A stretch of 54,341 bases of DNA, from assembly GCA_049322755.1 (NCBI GenBank), contig JBMOQX010000050.1, positions 1-54,341 on the forward strand, in the 5' to 3' direction. Below the pieces are notes generated by a model. That model made no database searches and was not told where the DNA came from. It worked only from the letters and a program-made list of their open reading frames with translations. The translations under genes and the position numbers were made by a program. This document shows, in pieces, positions 8,099 through 16,833 of this stretch. Every line of letters begins with the position of its first letter. Positions within the stretch are counted from its first letter, which is position 1. Source of the stretch: DATIUV01 sp049322755. GTDB lineage: Bacteria; Pseudomonadota; Gammaproteobacteria; Burkholderiales; UBA6910.

Positions 8099-8648
8099 CG
8101 CCCACGGCCTCTCTCAGCTTGGCGATCGCGTAGCGCAGCCGGCTCTTGGCCGCCTCCAGGTCGACGCCCGTGATCTCGGCGATCTCCGGCACCGTCAGCC
8201 CGGCCTCCTCGCGCAGCAGAAACGCCTCCCGCTGCGGCTGCGGCAGCGATTCCAGCGCCGCCAGCGCGCGCCGTGCCAGCTGGCGGTGCTCCGCCTGCCG
8301 CTCCGGCGACGCGGACGCCGGTGCCGGCGGGTCCGGCGCGTTGTCCTCGTCGTCCAGCGACACCGGCGCGAGCGCCGGCTTGCGCCGGTAATGGTCGATG
8401 AGCCGATTGTGCGCCACGTGGTAGAGGTAGGTGGTGAACTTGGCCTCGCGGCGGTAGCGGCTGCGCGCGCGGATCAGGTTCATCCACACGTCCTGGAACA
8501 GTTCCTCGGCTTCGGCGGCGGCGCGGCACTGGCGCAGGATGAAGCGGTACAACGGCCCGCGGTGGCGGGCATACAAGCGTTCGAACGCCGCCGCGTCGCC
8601 ATCGCGGTAGCGCTCCATCAGCTCCTCGTCGGACGGTTCGGTATCCAT
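8091..8648 (-). CDS. ECF-type RNA polymerase sigma factor
   Basis: This 185-residue protein carries the two sigma-70 domains. Region 2 covers FERLYARHRGPLYRFILRQ through AEELFQDVWMNLIRAR (about residues 23-62), and region 4 includes LPQPQREAFLLREEAGLTVPEIAEITG (about residues 133-160) with the helix-turn-helix ending SRLRYAIAKLRE. The linker is rich in Pro, Ala and Asp. The gene overlaps the downstream membrane protein, so the pair probably forms a signal-responsive sigma/anti-sigma module. The target promoter and inducing signal cannot be read from the sequence. Confidence 0.92.
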   Translation of the reverse strand: MDTEPSDEELMERYRDGDAAAFERLYARHRGPLYRFILRQCRAAAEAEELFQDVWMNLIRARSRYRREAKFTTYLYHVAHNRLIDHYRRKPALAPVSLDDEDNAPDPPAPASASPERQAEHRQLARRALAALESLPQPQREAFLLREEAGLTVPEIAEITGVDLEAAKSRLRYAIAKLREAVGDD

Positions 8649-8740
8649 GTCCGGGCGCCAGTGTAACCGACGCCGGGCGGGGAAGGCGCGCCCCCGATGA
8701 AGATGGAACGCGCCGCGGCGGGAATCGGGTTATGGGCGGG

Positions 8741-9430
8741 TCAGAACGGCGCGGTGACGGCGCGTTCGCGCGCCTCGTGCAGCATGTGCAGCGTGATCTT
8801 GCGCACCTCCGCCTTGCTCAGCTCGATGTGGGAGCGCAGCAGCAGACCGGCGTGGTCGGCCTTGCGCTGCAGGACCGCGCGCAGGATCTTGGCGTGCTCC
8901 TGATAGGTGGTGGTAACGCGCTCGGGTTTGGTGAAATCAAGCCGGCGGATGACGCGGATGCGCTCCTGCAACTCCTGGTGGGTGCGCGCCATGACCTCGT
9001 TGCCGGTAGCGCGCACCAGCGCCTGGTGGAAGTCCTCGTCCAGCTTCCATACCGCTTGGGCGTCGTCGCTGCGCTCGGCCACCGGCACCAGCCAGACGGC
9101 CTTGAGCGAAGCGAGGTCGGGCGCCTCCTCCATCTCGCACAGCCTGCGCACTGCCGCTTCCTCCAGGATGATGCGCAGGTCGTAGAGGTCCTCGAACGCC
9201 TTGAAATCGAACGGCCGCACGCTCCAGCCGTTGCGGGAGTTCACCTGCAGATAGCCTTCCCGCGCCAGCCGGAACAGCGCCTCGCGCACCGGCGTGCGCG
9301 ACACGCCGATGCGCTCGGCCACTTCGGTCTCGGTGAAGCGGTCGCCCGGCAGCAGCCGGAAGTCAAAAATGCTGGCCTTGATCTGGGCGTACACCAGCTC
9401 GGGCAGGCTCACGCCCGGCGCTTTTTCCAT
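8741..9430 (-). CDS. GntR-family (FCD) transcriptional regulator of the atzF-nitrilase operon
   Basis: This 229-residue regulator has an N-terminal winged helix (about residues 8-75; FTETEVAERIGVSRTPVREALFRLAREGYL is the typical GntR helix pair) and a C-terminal all-helical FCD ligand-binding domain (about 80-215). The metal/ligand pattern of FCD proteins is visible as D-x-x-FH (LDEDFHQALV) and H (YQEHAKIL, LLRSHIEL). It is the last gene of the operon starting at atzF, 25 bases after the nitrilase, and probably binds the CTTGTATACAAG palindrome upstream of atzF. The effector is likely an intermediate of the encoded pathway. Confidence 0.92.
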   Translation of the reverse strand: MEKAPGVSLPELVYAQIKASIFDFRLLPGDRFTETEVAERIGVSRTPVREALFRLAREGYLQVNSRNGWSVRPFDFKAFEDLYDLRIILEEAAVRRLCEMEEAPDLASLKAVWLVPVAERSDDAQAVWKLDEDFHQALVRATGNEVMARTHQELQERIRVIRRLDFTKPERVTTTYQEHAKILRAVLQRKADHAGLLLRSHIELSKAEVRKITLHMLHEARERAVTAPF

Positions 9431-9455
9431 GCCTCCTCCTCTTCGGCCACCGCGC

Positions 9456-11156
9456 TCAGGCGGCGGCGCGCCCGCCCGACGATGGCAGCGCGGTGATCGG
9501 TGCGTACGTTCCGGTGAGCCGGTTGCGCACCATGTCCACCTTGGGGATCATAAGCTTCTGCCGGGCCAGGGCAAGATTGGCGTGGGCCGGCATGACCGCG
9601 CCGTGGCGCGGCGTCGGCGGCGCCGCCACGTTGAGATCCCACTGCGGGAAACCCGACGGCGGGATCACCAGCGAGCCGCCCGGATACGGGCTGTCGCTGC
9701 GGTTGGCGCAGACCACGTAGACGCGGTTGTCCTCCGCCTTCGGCACCGCCAGCAGCGCGCGGTCGTGGGGATGGCGCCAGGCGCTGGCCCAGACGATGAC
9801 GTCCGCGCCCATCAGCGTCAGCACCCGCGTCGATTCGGGGAACATGCCGTCGTAGCCCAGCAAAACGCCGATGCGGCCGAACGGCGTTTCGAACACGCGG
9901 AAGCCCTCGCCTGCAGCGCACCAGCCCGCCGCCTCCGGCTCGACGTGCACCTGCCGCTGGCGGCCGAGAGCCTCGCCGTCGGGTCCGACGATCGCCGCCG
10001 AGGAATGCAGCGAGCTGCCCTCCGCCTCGATCAGCGGCAGCACCAGCAGACAGCCGTAGCGCTTCGCGATCGCCGCGGCGCGCTCGATCAGCGCGGGCGC
10101 CGCGGCGGCGTCCTCGCGCGCCTGTCTTGCGTCCGGCAGCCAAGTGGGCGAGCCAAAGAACTGCGGCAGCGCGATCACCTTCACGCCCAGCTTGGCGGCG
10201 TGGTCCGCCATGTCGAACGCGGCGTCCACGCTGCCCGGTGCCGGCGTGGCGTGGGCCTGCACCGCCGCCACCTTGGCGAGCGACTTCTCCGGCAGCAACG
10301 GCTGCTCCAGCAGCGGCTTGAGCGGCGTCTCGGCGAACGGCTTGCCGAGCAGGCCGTAGACCTCCGGCCGGCGGTCGGCGAAGCGGTCGCCCGCGTGGTG
10401 CCAGCGCTTGTTGCGGGCGGCGCACGGGTCGATCTCCGCGCTCACCACCCCGTGCACGTCGTAGGGCAGGCGCGCCTTCACCTCGCCGGTAGGCGCGACG
10501 ATCATGCTGCCGCCCGGATAGTAGATCGAACGCTCGACGCCCGCCTTGGTGGCGGCGACGAACCAGACGCCGTTCTCGCAGGCGCGCGCCGGCACCCACA
10601 TCTCGGCCTGATCCATGACGAAGAAGTTGGCCATGTCGACGATGACTTCTGCGCCCTGCAGCGCCAGCGCCCGGGCGATCTCGGGGATGCGCCCGTCGAA
10701 GCAGATCAGCAGCCCGACGCGCCCCAGCTCGGTGTCCGCCACCGGGCAGCCGCGCACGCCGAACTCGAACCAGTTCTGGTCGTGGGTGGCGAGGAACTGC
10801 TTGTGGTAGTGCACCACCAGCTCGCCGCGGGCGTCCAGCAGCAGGCCGGTGTTGTAGACCTTGCCCGAGGGCCGGTCCAGCTCGGTGAAGCCGCTGGCGA
10901 TGTGGATGCCGTGCTTCTTCGCGAGCTCCGCCATGGCCTGCACGTAGCGCCCGTCCACCGGCTCGGCCAGTTCGCGGCAATGCGCCGGCGAGTCGAACAG
11001 GTAGCCGGTGTTCATGCACTCCGGAAACACCACCAGCTTCGCGCCCTGGCGCACGGCCTCGGCGGTGTGTTCCCGCAGCAGACGGATGTTTTCGTCCAGG
11101 TCGCCCAGCGCCGCCAGCGTCTGCACCACCGCAGCCCGATAGGTCTTTGCAGCCAT
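9456..11156 (-). CDS. tandem nitrilase-superfamily hydrolase with a degenerate second domain
   Basis: This 566-residue protein is two carbon-nitrogen hydrolase domains in a row, about twice the usual length. Domain 1 (about 1-285) has the full triad: Glu46 in VVFPECMNTG, Lys119 in HYHKQFL, and Cys152 in LLICFDGRIPE. Domain 2 (about 293-550) aligns with the same fold but has Gln332 (ALPQFFG), Gln402 (RQRQVHV) and Gly434 (VLLGYDG) in the three catalytic positions, so it should be inactive and may be structural or regulatory. Family members hydrolyse nitriles or amides; the substrate is unknown. The gene sits between the ABC substrate-binding protein and the regulator. The ATG is preceded by GAGGGAG. 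Confidence 0.88.
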   Translation of the reverse strand: MAAKTYRAAVVQTLAALGDLDENIRLLREHTAEAVRQGAKLVVFPECMNTGYLFDSPAHCRELAEPVDGRYVQAMAELAKKHGIHIASGFTELDRPSGKVYNTGLLLDARGELVVHYHKQFLATHDQNWFEFGVRGCPVADTELGRVGLLICFDGRIPEIARALALQGAEVIVDMANFFVMDQAEMWVPARACENGVWFVAATKAGVERSIYYPGGSMIVAPTGEVKARLPYDVHGVVSAEIDPCAARNKRWHHAGDRFADRRPEVYGLLGKPFAETPLKPLLEQPLLPEKSLAKVAAVQAHATPAPGSVDAAFDMADHAAKLGVKVIALPQFFGSPTWLPDARQAREDAAAAPALIERAAAIAKRYGCLLVLPLIEAEGSSLHSSAAIVGPDGEALGRQRQVHVEPEAAGWCAAGEGFRVFETPFGRIGVLLGYDGMFPESTRVLTLMGADVIVWASAWRHPHDRALLAVPKAEDNRVYVVCANRSDSPYPGGSLVIPPSGFPQWDLNVAAPPTPRHGAVMPAHANLALARQKLMIPKVDMVRNRLTGTYAPITALPSSGGRAAA

Positions 11157-11206
11157 CGTTTCTCCCTCGTCGATCAACCGGCGCGGCGCCGCCGCGCCGG
11201 CCTGGT

Positions 11207-12208
11207 TTACTTGGTTTCGGCGGCGCCCACTTTCGCGCCGAAATCGGCGGCGGTGAGAATCTTGCTGCGCACGTCCATGCGCTCCTTGAGCACGCCTTCC
11301 TTGTGGAACACGTCCACGAACGCCTGGTAGGAGTTGAGGTCGGTCTCGTTCAGCTCCTTCCACGGCCGCAGGTAGGGCTGCGCCACGTACTGCACCTGGT
11401 CGGCCTTGATCGCGGTGTACTTGGGGATGATGGCGCGGTACTTGTCGAAGTTCTCGTTTGCCATCTTCGTGGCCTGATCGAGGATCTCCACCACCTTCCT
11501 CGCCACCTCCGGGCGCTCCCGGATGAACTTGGTGGTGAGCACTGCGGCGCCGGAATAGAACGGGTCGGCGATGGTCATCGCCACCGGGTTGGTGATGGCG
11601 CGCTTGGCCTCCTTGGACGCCTCGGCAATGGAGCCCACCGGCTCCAGCGACAGCGTCGCGTCCACCGTGCCCGCCACCACCGAGGGCACCTGCAGCGGCA
11701 CGGCGATCTCGGTCAGGCGCACGTCCTTGTCGGGATCGATGCCGTTCTGGCGCAACACGTAGCGGAAGATGGTCTTCCACTGGATGCCCGGCACGGTGCC
11801 GGCAGTCTTGCCCTTCAGGTCCTGGAACGACTTGATCGGCGAGTCCGGCTTGACGATCAGGCCGTCATTGATGAAGCCGGCCTTGATGCCGCCGCCCTGC
11901 AGGCCGAACACCTTGAAGGTGCCCGGATAGCGCGATTCCGCCAGCATGGCGATGCCGGCGGCGGCGCCCGGCGGGCCGAAGTCCGCCTGACCGGAGACCA
12001 GCGACTCGATGATCTGGTTCGGGTTCTGGAACTTGACCGACTCCACCTCGATACCGGCCTTCTCGAACAGTCCCTCCTCCAGCGCCACGTAGTAGGCCAT
12101 GGTCTGCATGATGGGCAGCCACGAGGCGGTGACCTTCTCCTTCCTGGCCCACGCCGGCGCGGCGGCGACGGACAGCGCGAGGCAGAGCATTGCGAGCAGT
12201 CGTTTCAT
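11207..12208 (-). CDS. ABC transporter substrate-binding protein (NMT1/SsuA/TauA type)
   Basis: This 333-residue protein starts with a Sec signal peptide (MKRLLAMLCLALSVAAAPAWA) and continues with TASWLPIMQTMAYYVALEEGLFEKAGIEVE, the usual opening of NMT1/THI5-like periplasmic binding proteins. Homologues bind sulfonates, taurine, nitrate, pyrimidine precursors or nitriles. It lies 19 bases downstream of the permease gene in an operon with the ATPase, so a complete importer is encoded. The neighbouring nitrilase and allophanate hydrolase suggest a nitrogen-containing substrate such as a nitrile, amide or ureido compound. Confidence 0.9.
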   Translation of the reverse strand: MKRLLAMLCLALSVAAAPAWARKEKVTASWLPIMQTMAYYVALEEGLFEKAGIEVESVKFQNPNQIIESLVSGQADFGPPGAAAGIAMLAESRYPGTFKVFGLQGGGIKAGFINDGLIVKPDSPIKSFQDLKGKTAGTVPGIQWKTIFRYVLRQNGIDPDKDVRLTEIAVPLQVPSVVAGTVDATLSLEPVGSIAEASKEAKRAITNPVAMTIADPFYSGAAVLTTKFIRERPEVARKVVEILDQATKMANENFDKYRAIIPKYTAIKADQVQYVAQPYLRPWKELNETDLNSYQAFVDVFHKEGVLKERMDVRSKILTAADFGAKVGAAETK

Positions 12209-12227
12209 GGCGAATCTCCTTTCCGGT

Positions 12228-13061
12228 TTACTTGCCTGACCAGTGGACCAGCCATTTCTCGATGCCGAGGAACAGCAGGTTGAAGCCGTAGCCCATGATG
12301 CCGGTGGCGATGATGGAGGCGTACATCTGCCGCAGGTCGAACACCTGCTGGGCGTCGATGATGCGGTGACCCATGCCGTTGACCGAGCCGATGAACATCT
12401 CGGCGACGATGATCACCACCAGCGCGATGGACACCGCCATGCGCAGGCCGACGAAGGTCTGCGACAGCGACTCGAAGAACATGACGTCGCGGAAGGTGCG
12501 CCAGCGCGACGTGCCCATCACCTTGGCGGCGAGGATGCGGGTCTGGCGCGCGTTCATCACGCCGTAGGCGACGTTGAACACCACCACCAGCCAGGCGGCG
12601 AACGCCGCCACCGCGATCTTGGAGAAGTCGTCGATGCCGAAGATCACCAGGAACAACGGGAACATGGCGGTGGCGGGCGTCGAGCGGAAGAAGTCCACCA
12701 GGAATTCGATCGAGCGGTAGACCTGCTGGTTGGCGCCCAGCACGATGCCGACCGGCACGCCGGCCACCAGCGCGATGCCGAACGACTTCAGCGTGCGCGC
12801 CAGCGTCGCGCCGAAGTCGGCCGGCATGGTGCCGCTCCACAGGCTTTCGGCGAGCGTCGCGAACGTGGCCCACGGGCTCGGCAGCAGCTTGTGGCTCACC
12901 AGCTGCAGCTCGTACGCCGCCCACCACAGCAGGATCAGTGCCGCCGGGCCCAGCAGCCCCTGGCCGACGCGCTTGAGCGGCGCGAGCGACGGCAGCGGCC
13001 GCGGCAGGGTCTCGGCCGCCACCAGCGGCGCGCGATGGACGGAGAAGATCCAGTGTCTCAT
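12228..13061 (-). CDS. ABC transporter permease (SsuC/TauC type)
   Basis: This 277-residue inner-membrane protein has about six hydrophobic segments and the binding-protein-dependent permease signature (EAA loop around GVMNARQTRILAAKVMGTSRWRTFRDVMF). It pairs with the ATPase, whose stop codon overlaps this start by four bases (ATGA), and with the binding protein downstream. It belongs to the sulfonate/taurine/nitrate importer group. The N-terminus (MRHWIFSVHRAPL) precedes the first membrane segment near residue 30. Confidence 0.92.
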   Translation of the reverse strand: MRHWIFSVHRAPLVAAETLPRPLPSLAPLKRVGQGLLGPAALILLWWAAYELQLVSHKLLPSPWATFATLAESLWSGTMPADFGATLARTLKSFGIALVAGVPVGIVLGANQQVYRSIEFLVDFFRSTPATAMFPLFLVIFGIDDFSKIAVAAFAAWLVVVFNVAYGVMNARQTRILAAKVMGTSRWRTFRDVMFFESLSQTFVGLRMAVSIALVVIIVAEMFIGSVNGMGHRIIDAQQVFDLRQMYASIIATGIMGYGFNLLFLGIEKWLVHWSGK

Positions 13062-13882
13062 TTGCGCACCTCCTGCTGGAATATCTCCAGGCAGCGCGCC
13101 TTGACGCGGATGAACTCGTCGTCGGAAAGCGTACGCGAGTCGCGCGGCCGTGGGAGATCGAAGTCCACCAGCGCCGCGACCCGCGTCGGCCGGCGCGTGA
13201 GCAGCAGCACGTGGTCGGCCAGGTACACCGCCTCCTCCAGGTCATGGGACACCACCACCATGGTGGTGCCGGTGGCCTGGAACACCTCCTGGAGCTTGTC
13301 GCGCATGGCGAGCGTCATCTCGTAGTCCAGCGCCGAGAACGGCTCGTCCAGGAACAGCACCTCCGGGTGCGGCGCCAGCGCGCGCATGATCGACACCAGC
13401 TGCTGCTGGCCGCCGGAGAGCTCGTAGGGATAGCGGTTGAGGTCGAACCGGATGTCGAACGACGCGGTCAGCTCGTCGACCCGCCGCTCGCGCTCCGCTT
13501 TCGCCATCCCACGCACCTTGAGCGGGTAGGCGATGTTGTCGCAGGCGCGCAGCCAGGGAAAGAGCGCGTCACGGTAGTTCTGGAACACGTAACCGATGGT
13601 GGTCTCCGCCAACGTCTTGCCGTCGAACAGCACGCTGCCGGCGTCCAGCGGGATCAGCCCCGAGATCAGGTTGATGAGCGTCGACTTGCCGCAGCCGTTG
13701 GGACCGAAGACGCAGGTGATCCGGTGTTTCGGGATGTCGAGGTCGAAGTCGTCGTAGAGCGGGCTGCCAGCGAACCACTTCTTGAGTCCGCGCAGCGTGA
13801 TGTGGGTGCCGGGCCGTCCGGGTCGGAAACCGCCCTCGCGGCTGCGCGGCCGCAGCGCCGGGTCTTCGGGAACGACTTTCAT
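13058..13882 (-). CDS. ABC transporter ATP-binding protein (SsuB/TauB type)
   Basis: This 274-residue ATPase has Walker A GPNGCGKST (residues 60-68), the Q-loop in FQNYRDALFPW, signature LSGGQQQ, Walker B VLFLDEPFSALD and the switch His in VVSHDLEEAVYL. The N-terminal 25 residues are a nonconserved basic extension. The ATG at 13882 lies 11 bases after the atzF stop codon. It energises the importer encoded by the next two genes. Confidence 0.93.
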   Translation of the reverse strand: MKVVPEDPALRPRSREGGFRPGRPGTHITLRGLKKWFAGSPLYDDFDLDIPKHRITCVFGPNGCGKSTLINLISGLIPLDAGSVLFDGKTLAETTIGYVFQNYRDALFPWLRACDNIAYPLKVRGMAKAERERRVDELTASFDIRFDLNRYPYELSGGQQQLVSIMRALAPHPEVLFLDEPFSALDYEMTLAMRDKLQEVFQATGTTMVVVSHDLEEAVYLADHVLLLTRRPTRVAALVDFDLPRPRDSRTLSDDEFIRVKARCLEIFQQEVRK

Positions 13883-13893
13883 CGCCGCCTCCT

Positions 13894-15774
13894 TCACTCG
13901 TTCACCGTGGCGGCCGGCGCGGCCGCCTGGGCGAGATAGCGGCGCCAGCCGCCGAATCGCGTGATGTCCGCGGCGCCCTCCAGCGCCGCCGCCTCGCACA
14001 GAAAACCTTTCACTGTGCCGCCGTCCTCCAGCGCCACCGTGCCGATCGCGAGCGGCGCCGGCACCTCGGCGACGAACGCGCCGAACGCCGCCAGCGGCAG
14101 GCGCCACACCTCTACGTCGATCGCCGCGCCCGCGCCCTCGACGCGCACCAGCCCCGGCTTGGGCGGCGTGGTGCCCGGCAGCGCGTACAGGCGATAGCGT
14201 GGCGCCGTGCGCGTAGCTCGCAGCAGGCGCCCGCCGCGCGCCGTCAGTTGCGCATTGAGCGGCAGCCCGGACAGGTGGGCGCCCGCCACCGCGACGTCGA
14301 CGTGGCCGTTCGGGGCTGCCTGGGCCCTGGGTTCGGCCTCCGCCGGCGGCAGCGGGAGGCCCGTGGCGCCCAGCGGCAGATCTGCCGACCGCTGCATCCG
14401 TTCGGCCAGCGCGCACAGCGCGACGTCGCTTCCCGCCGGCGCCACCAGCGTTACGCCGAACGGCAGGCCGTCCGCGCGGAATCCGGCAGGCACCGACACC
14501 GCTGCCAGGTCCAGGAGGTTGACGAAATTGGTGTAGATGCCCAGGTTGTTGTTGAGCGCCAGCGGGTCCCGCGCCACCGCTGCTCGGGTATAGATCGTTG
14601 GCACCGTGGGCGTGAGCAGCACGTCGACGGCGGTCCACGCCGGCAGCGCGGCGCGCTTCAGTTCCTCCAGCCGGTGGAAGGCGCGGAAGGCGTCCACCGC
14701 CGTGTAGCGGCGCGCGTCCTCGAGAATGCGCCCGAGCACCGGGTGCAGGGCGTCGGCGCGTTCGGCATGGAACCCGCCGATGGCGGCCAGGCGCTCGGCC
14801 ACCCAGGGGCCGCCGTAGAGCAGCCGCGCAGCTTCCAGGAACGGCGCCAGATCGATGTCCACCGGCGTGCCGCCGAGCTGGCCGAGGCGCGCCACGGCGG
14901 CGTCGAACAATCGCGCGTACTCGGCGTCGCCGAAGAACTCGAGCTGGGACCGGCGCGGCACGCCGTAGCGGAACGGCCCGCCCGGCTCCCAGGTCACGTT
15001 GCCGGTCATCTGCCGTGAGTAGGCGTCGCCGGCGTCGTATCCCTCGGCGGCGGCCAGCGCCGCAGCGGCGTCCCGGCCGGTGAGCGCGAAAATCGACACG
15101 CAATCCAGCGACCGGCACGCCGGAATCACGCCGCGGTTGCTGAGCCGGCCGCGGGTCGGCTTCAGCCCCACCAGATTGTTGAATGCCGCCGGCACCCGCC
15201 CCGAGCCGGCGGTGTCGGTACCCAGCGCGAAGCTCGCCAGGCCGCGCGCCACCGCCACCGCCGAGCCGCAGCTGGAGCCGCCGGCGACATAGTCCGGGTC
15301 GAAGGCGTTGGCGCACGCGCCGTAGGGCGAGCGCACGCCCACCAGCCCGGTGGCGAACTGGTCGAGATTGGTCTTGCCGATCAGGATCGCGCCCGCGGCC
15401 TTGAGCCGCGCCACGACCGGGGCGTCCTCGGCGGGCACGTAGGCGTAATCGGGACAGCCGGCCGTCGTGGGCAGGCCCGCGCAGTCGATATTGTCTTTGA
15501 CCGCGAACGGCAGGCCATAAAGAGGAAGGGACCGCAACGCCCCTGATGCGCCGGCGCCGCGGGCTTCCACCGCTCGAGCCTGATCCGCCGCCGCCTCTTG
15601 CGGCAGCCGGGTAATCCAGATCGCGTCCACGCCGCCGGCTTCCAGCTCCCGCTGGCGGCGGTAGACCTCGGCCACCACGCCGCTAGGCGTCGCGTACCCG
15701 CCGGCATACGCGGCGTGCAGGCTGGCCCGGTCGAGGCTCAGACAATGCAGCGGTGAAGACTGTTCGTTGCTCAT
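13894..15774 (-). CDS. atzF: allophanate hydrolase
   Basis: This 626-residue amidase-signature enzyme matches AtzF/DUR1,2-type allophanate hydrolase. The amidase domain carries Lys93 (PFAVKDNID), cis-Ser167 (GGSSCGS) and nucleophile Ser191 (TDTAGSGR). LPLYGLPFAVKDNID and GLPTTAGCP are typical of the family. A smaller C-terminal domain (about 470-620) is also present, as in full-length AtzF, where it completes the conversion of allophanate to ammonia and CO2. It is the first gene of an operon with an ABC importer, a tandem nitrilase and a GntR regulator. No urea carboxylase, biuret or cyanurate hydrolase lies nearby, so the source of allophanate is not evident. The start is the first Met, 21 bases from the operator. 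Confidence 0.92.
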   Translation of the reverse strand: MSNEQSSPLHCLSLDRASLHAAYAGGYATPSGVVAEVYRRQRELEAGGVDAIWITRLPQEAAADQARAVEARGAGASGALRSLPLYGLPFAVKDNIDCAGLPTTAGCPDYAYVPAEDAPVVARLKAAGAILIGKTNLDQFATGLVGVRSPYGACANAFDPDYVAGGSSCGSAVAVARGLASFALGTDTAGSGRVPAAFNNLVGLKPTRGRLSNRGVIPACRSLDCVSIFALTGRDAAAALAAAEGYDAGDAYSRQMTGNVTWEPGGPFRYGVPRRSQLEFFGDAEYARLFDAAVARLGQLGGTPVDIDLAPFLEAARLLYGGPWVAERLAAIGGFHAERADALHPVLGRILEDARRYTAVDAFRAFHRLEELKRAALPAWTAVDVLLTPTVPTIYTRAAVARDPLALNNNLGIYTNFVNLLDLAAVSVPAGFRADGLPFGVTLVAPAGSDVALCALAERMQRSADLPLGATGLPLPPAEAEPRAQAAPNGHVDVAVAGAHLSGLPLNAQLTARGGRLLRATRTAPRYRLYALPGTTPPKPGLVRVEGAGAAIDVEVWRLPLAAFGAFVAEVPAPLAIGTVALEDGGTVKGFLCEAAALEGAADITRFGGWRRYLAQAAAPAATVNE

Positions 15775-15794
15775 GGCGCGATATTGGATACGTT

Positions 15795-15806
15795 CTTGTA
15801 TACAAG
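15795..15806 (-). promoter_or_regulatory. GntR-type operator upstream of atzF
   Basis: CTTGTATACAAG is a perfect 12-base palindrome 21 bases before the atzF start. It fits the TNGTNTACNA-like sites bound by FCD-subfamily GntR regulators, and the only such regulator in the operon is its last gene (8741-9430). Its closeness to the start codon suggests it overlaps the promoter and mediates repression. Confidence 0.75.
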
Positions 15807-15951
15807 ACGGTGCACCATTCAGAGCAACGGCTGTGCCAGCATCAGGTCAGATCGCTTTGGTCTCCAAATCAGGTGGTTATCGAAATCCAGCGGAGCCGCC
15901 GCTGCACCAATGCCGTGCACACGGCACCGTGCCGGTGCGGAAGCAAGGCGT

Positions 15952-16728
15952 TCAGCGCGGCGGATCCGGCACGAATCCCGCCGGAAACGGCCGCGGCTGC
16001 GGCAGCGGGCGCGGGGACGGGATCACGCCGGCCGCCACCAGGTTGGCGTGGGAATCGTAGTAGAGAGCGATGGTCCGGGCCGGCCGGTCGCTCTCGCGCT
16101 CGAAGGCGACGTAGCGGGTCGGCGCGGGATGCTCCCGGCCGTGGCCGGTGCCGAGCCGCTTCTCGCGGGCGGCCTCGCCCGTCGCGCTCTCGGCCTGCGC
16201 CTTGGCCGACGGCGCCGGCGCTTCGGCGCGCCCCGGCTGGCGAGCGGCCTCGTCGCGCCCGACCCACGGTTCCGGCGCCCGCTCCTTCTCGCGGAACACG
16301 GCCACGCCGATCACGCCGACGTTGTCCGGCCGGTCGGTGCGCGCGGCATAGGAATCAGGCAGCGCGGTGAAGTAGAACGCCGCCACGTTTTCCAGACTCT
16401 TACGCCAGCCGCTGATGGCGGCGCGGCGGCCGGGGTCCAGCACGTAGCCGCTCTGGGAGGCGGCGGCGGTCTCGCCGGTGATGGCGTTGACGCCGTCCAC
16501 CGAGATCACCGTCAGCACGCGGGCGCCGCTGCGGTTGCGCAGGCGCACCTCGTACTCGTGGCCCGGCGTGCCGGCGACGTACTGCCGGCCGCGGTGATGG
16601 TAGACCGGCAACTCGCGTCCCTGGGTGCGGTCGTATATGGTGACCTGCACCGCCGCGCCGCCGCGGTGGGCGTGGGCGCAGCCGGTGAGCGCCGCCATCA
16701 GCGCGACGGCCAGAATCGGCTGCAGCAT
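15952..16728 (-). CDS. conserved lipoprotein of unknown function
   Basis: This 258-residue protein has a lipoprotein signal peptide with lipobox LTGC (Cys16). A globular region follows (about 27-160) containing TIYDRTQGRELPVYHHRGRQ, GTPGHEYEVRLRNRSG and VISVDGVNAITGETA, which looks like a conserved beta-rich domain of the bacterial envelope. The C-terminal 100 residues are low-complexity (Ala/Glu/Pro), and the final segment is rich in Pro. No enzyme motif is visible. It is transcribed divergently from the secreted protein at 16834, and its ATG is preceded by AAAGGAG. Confidence 0.65.
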   Translation of the reverse strand: MLQPILAVALMAALTGCAHAHRGGAAVQVTIYDRTQGRELPVYHHRGRQYVAGTPGHEYEVRLRNRSGARVLTVISVDGVNAITGETAAASQSGYVLDPGRRAAISGWRKSLENVAAFYFTALPDSYAARTDRPDNVGVIGVAVFREKERAPEPWVGRDEAARQPGRAEAPAPSAKAQAESATGEAAREKRLGTGHGREHPAPTRYVAFERESDRPARTIALYYDSHANLVAAGVIPSPRPLPQPRPFPAGFVPDPPR

Positions 16729-16833
16729 GGCAAACTCCTTTCGTGCGGGGTTGCGACGCCGTTATGAACGTGAATGCGCGGCAAACGGGTTTTTGCCGCC
16801 CACCGCTGCCCGGGTCCCGGGGCCCCTGAAGCC

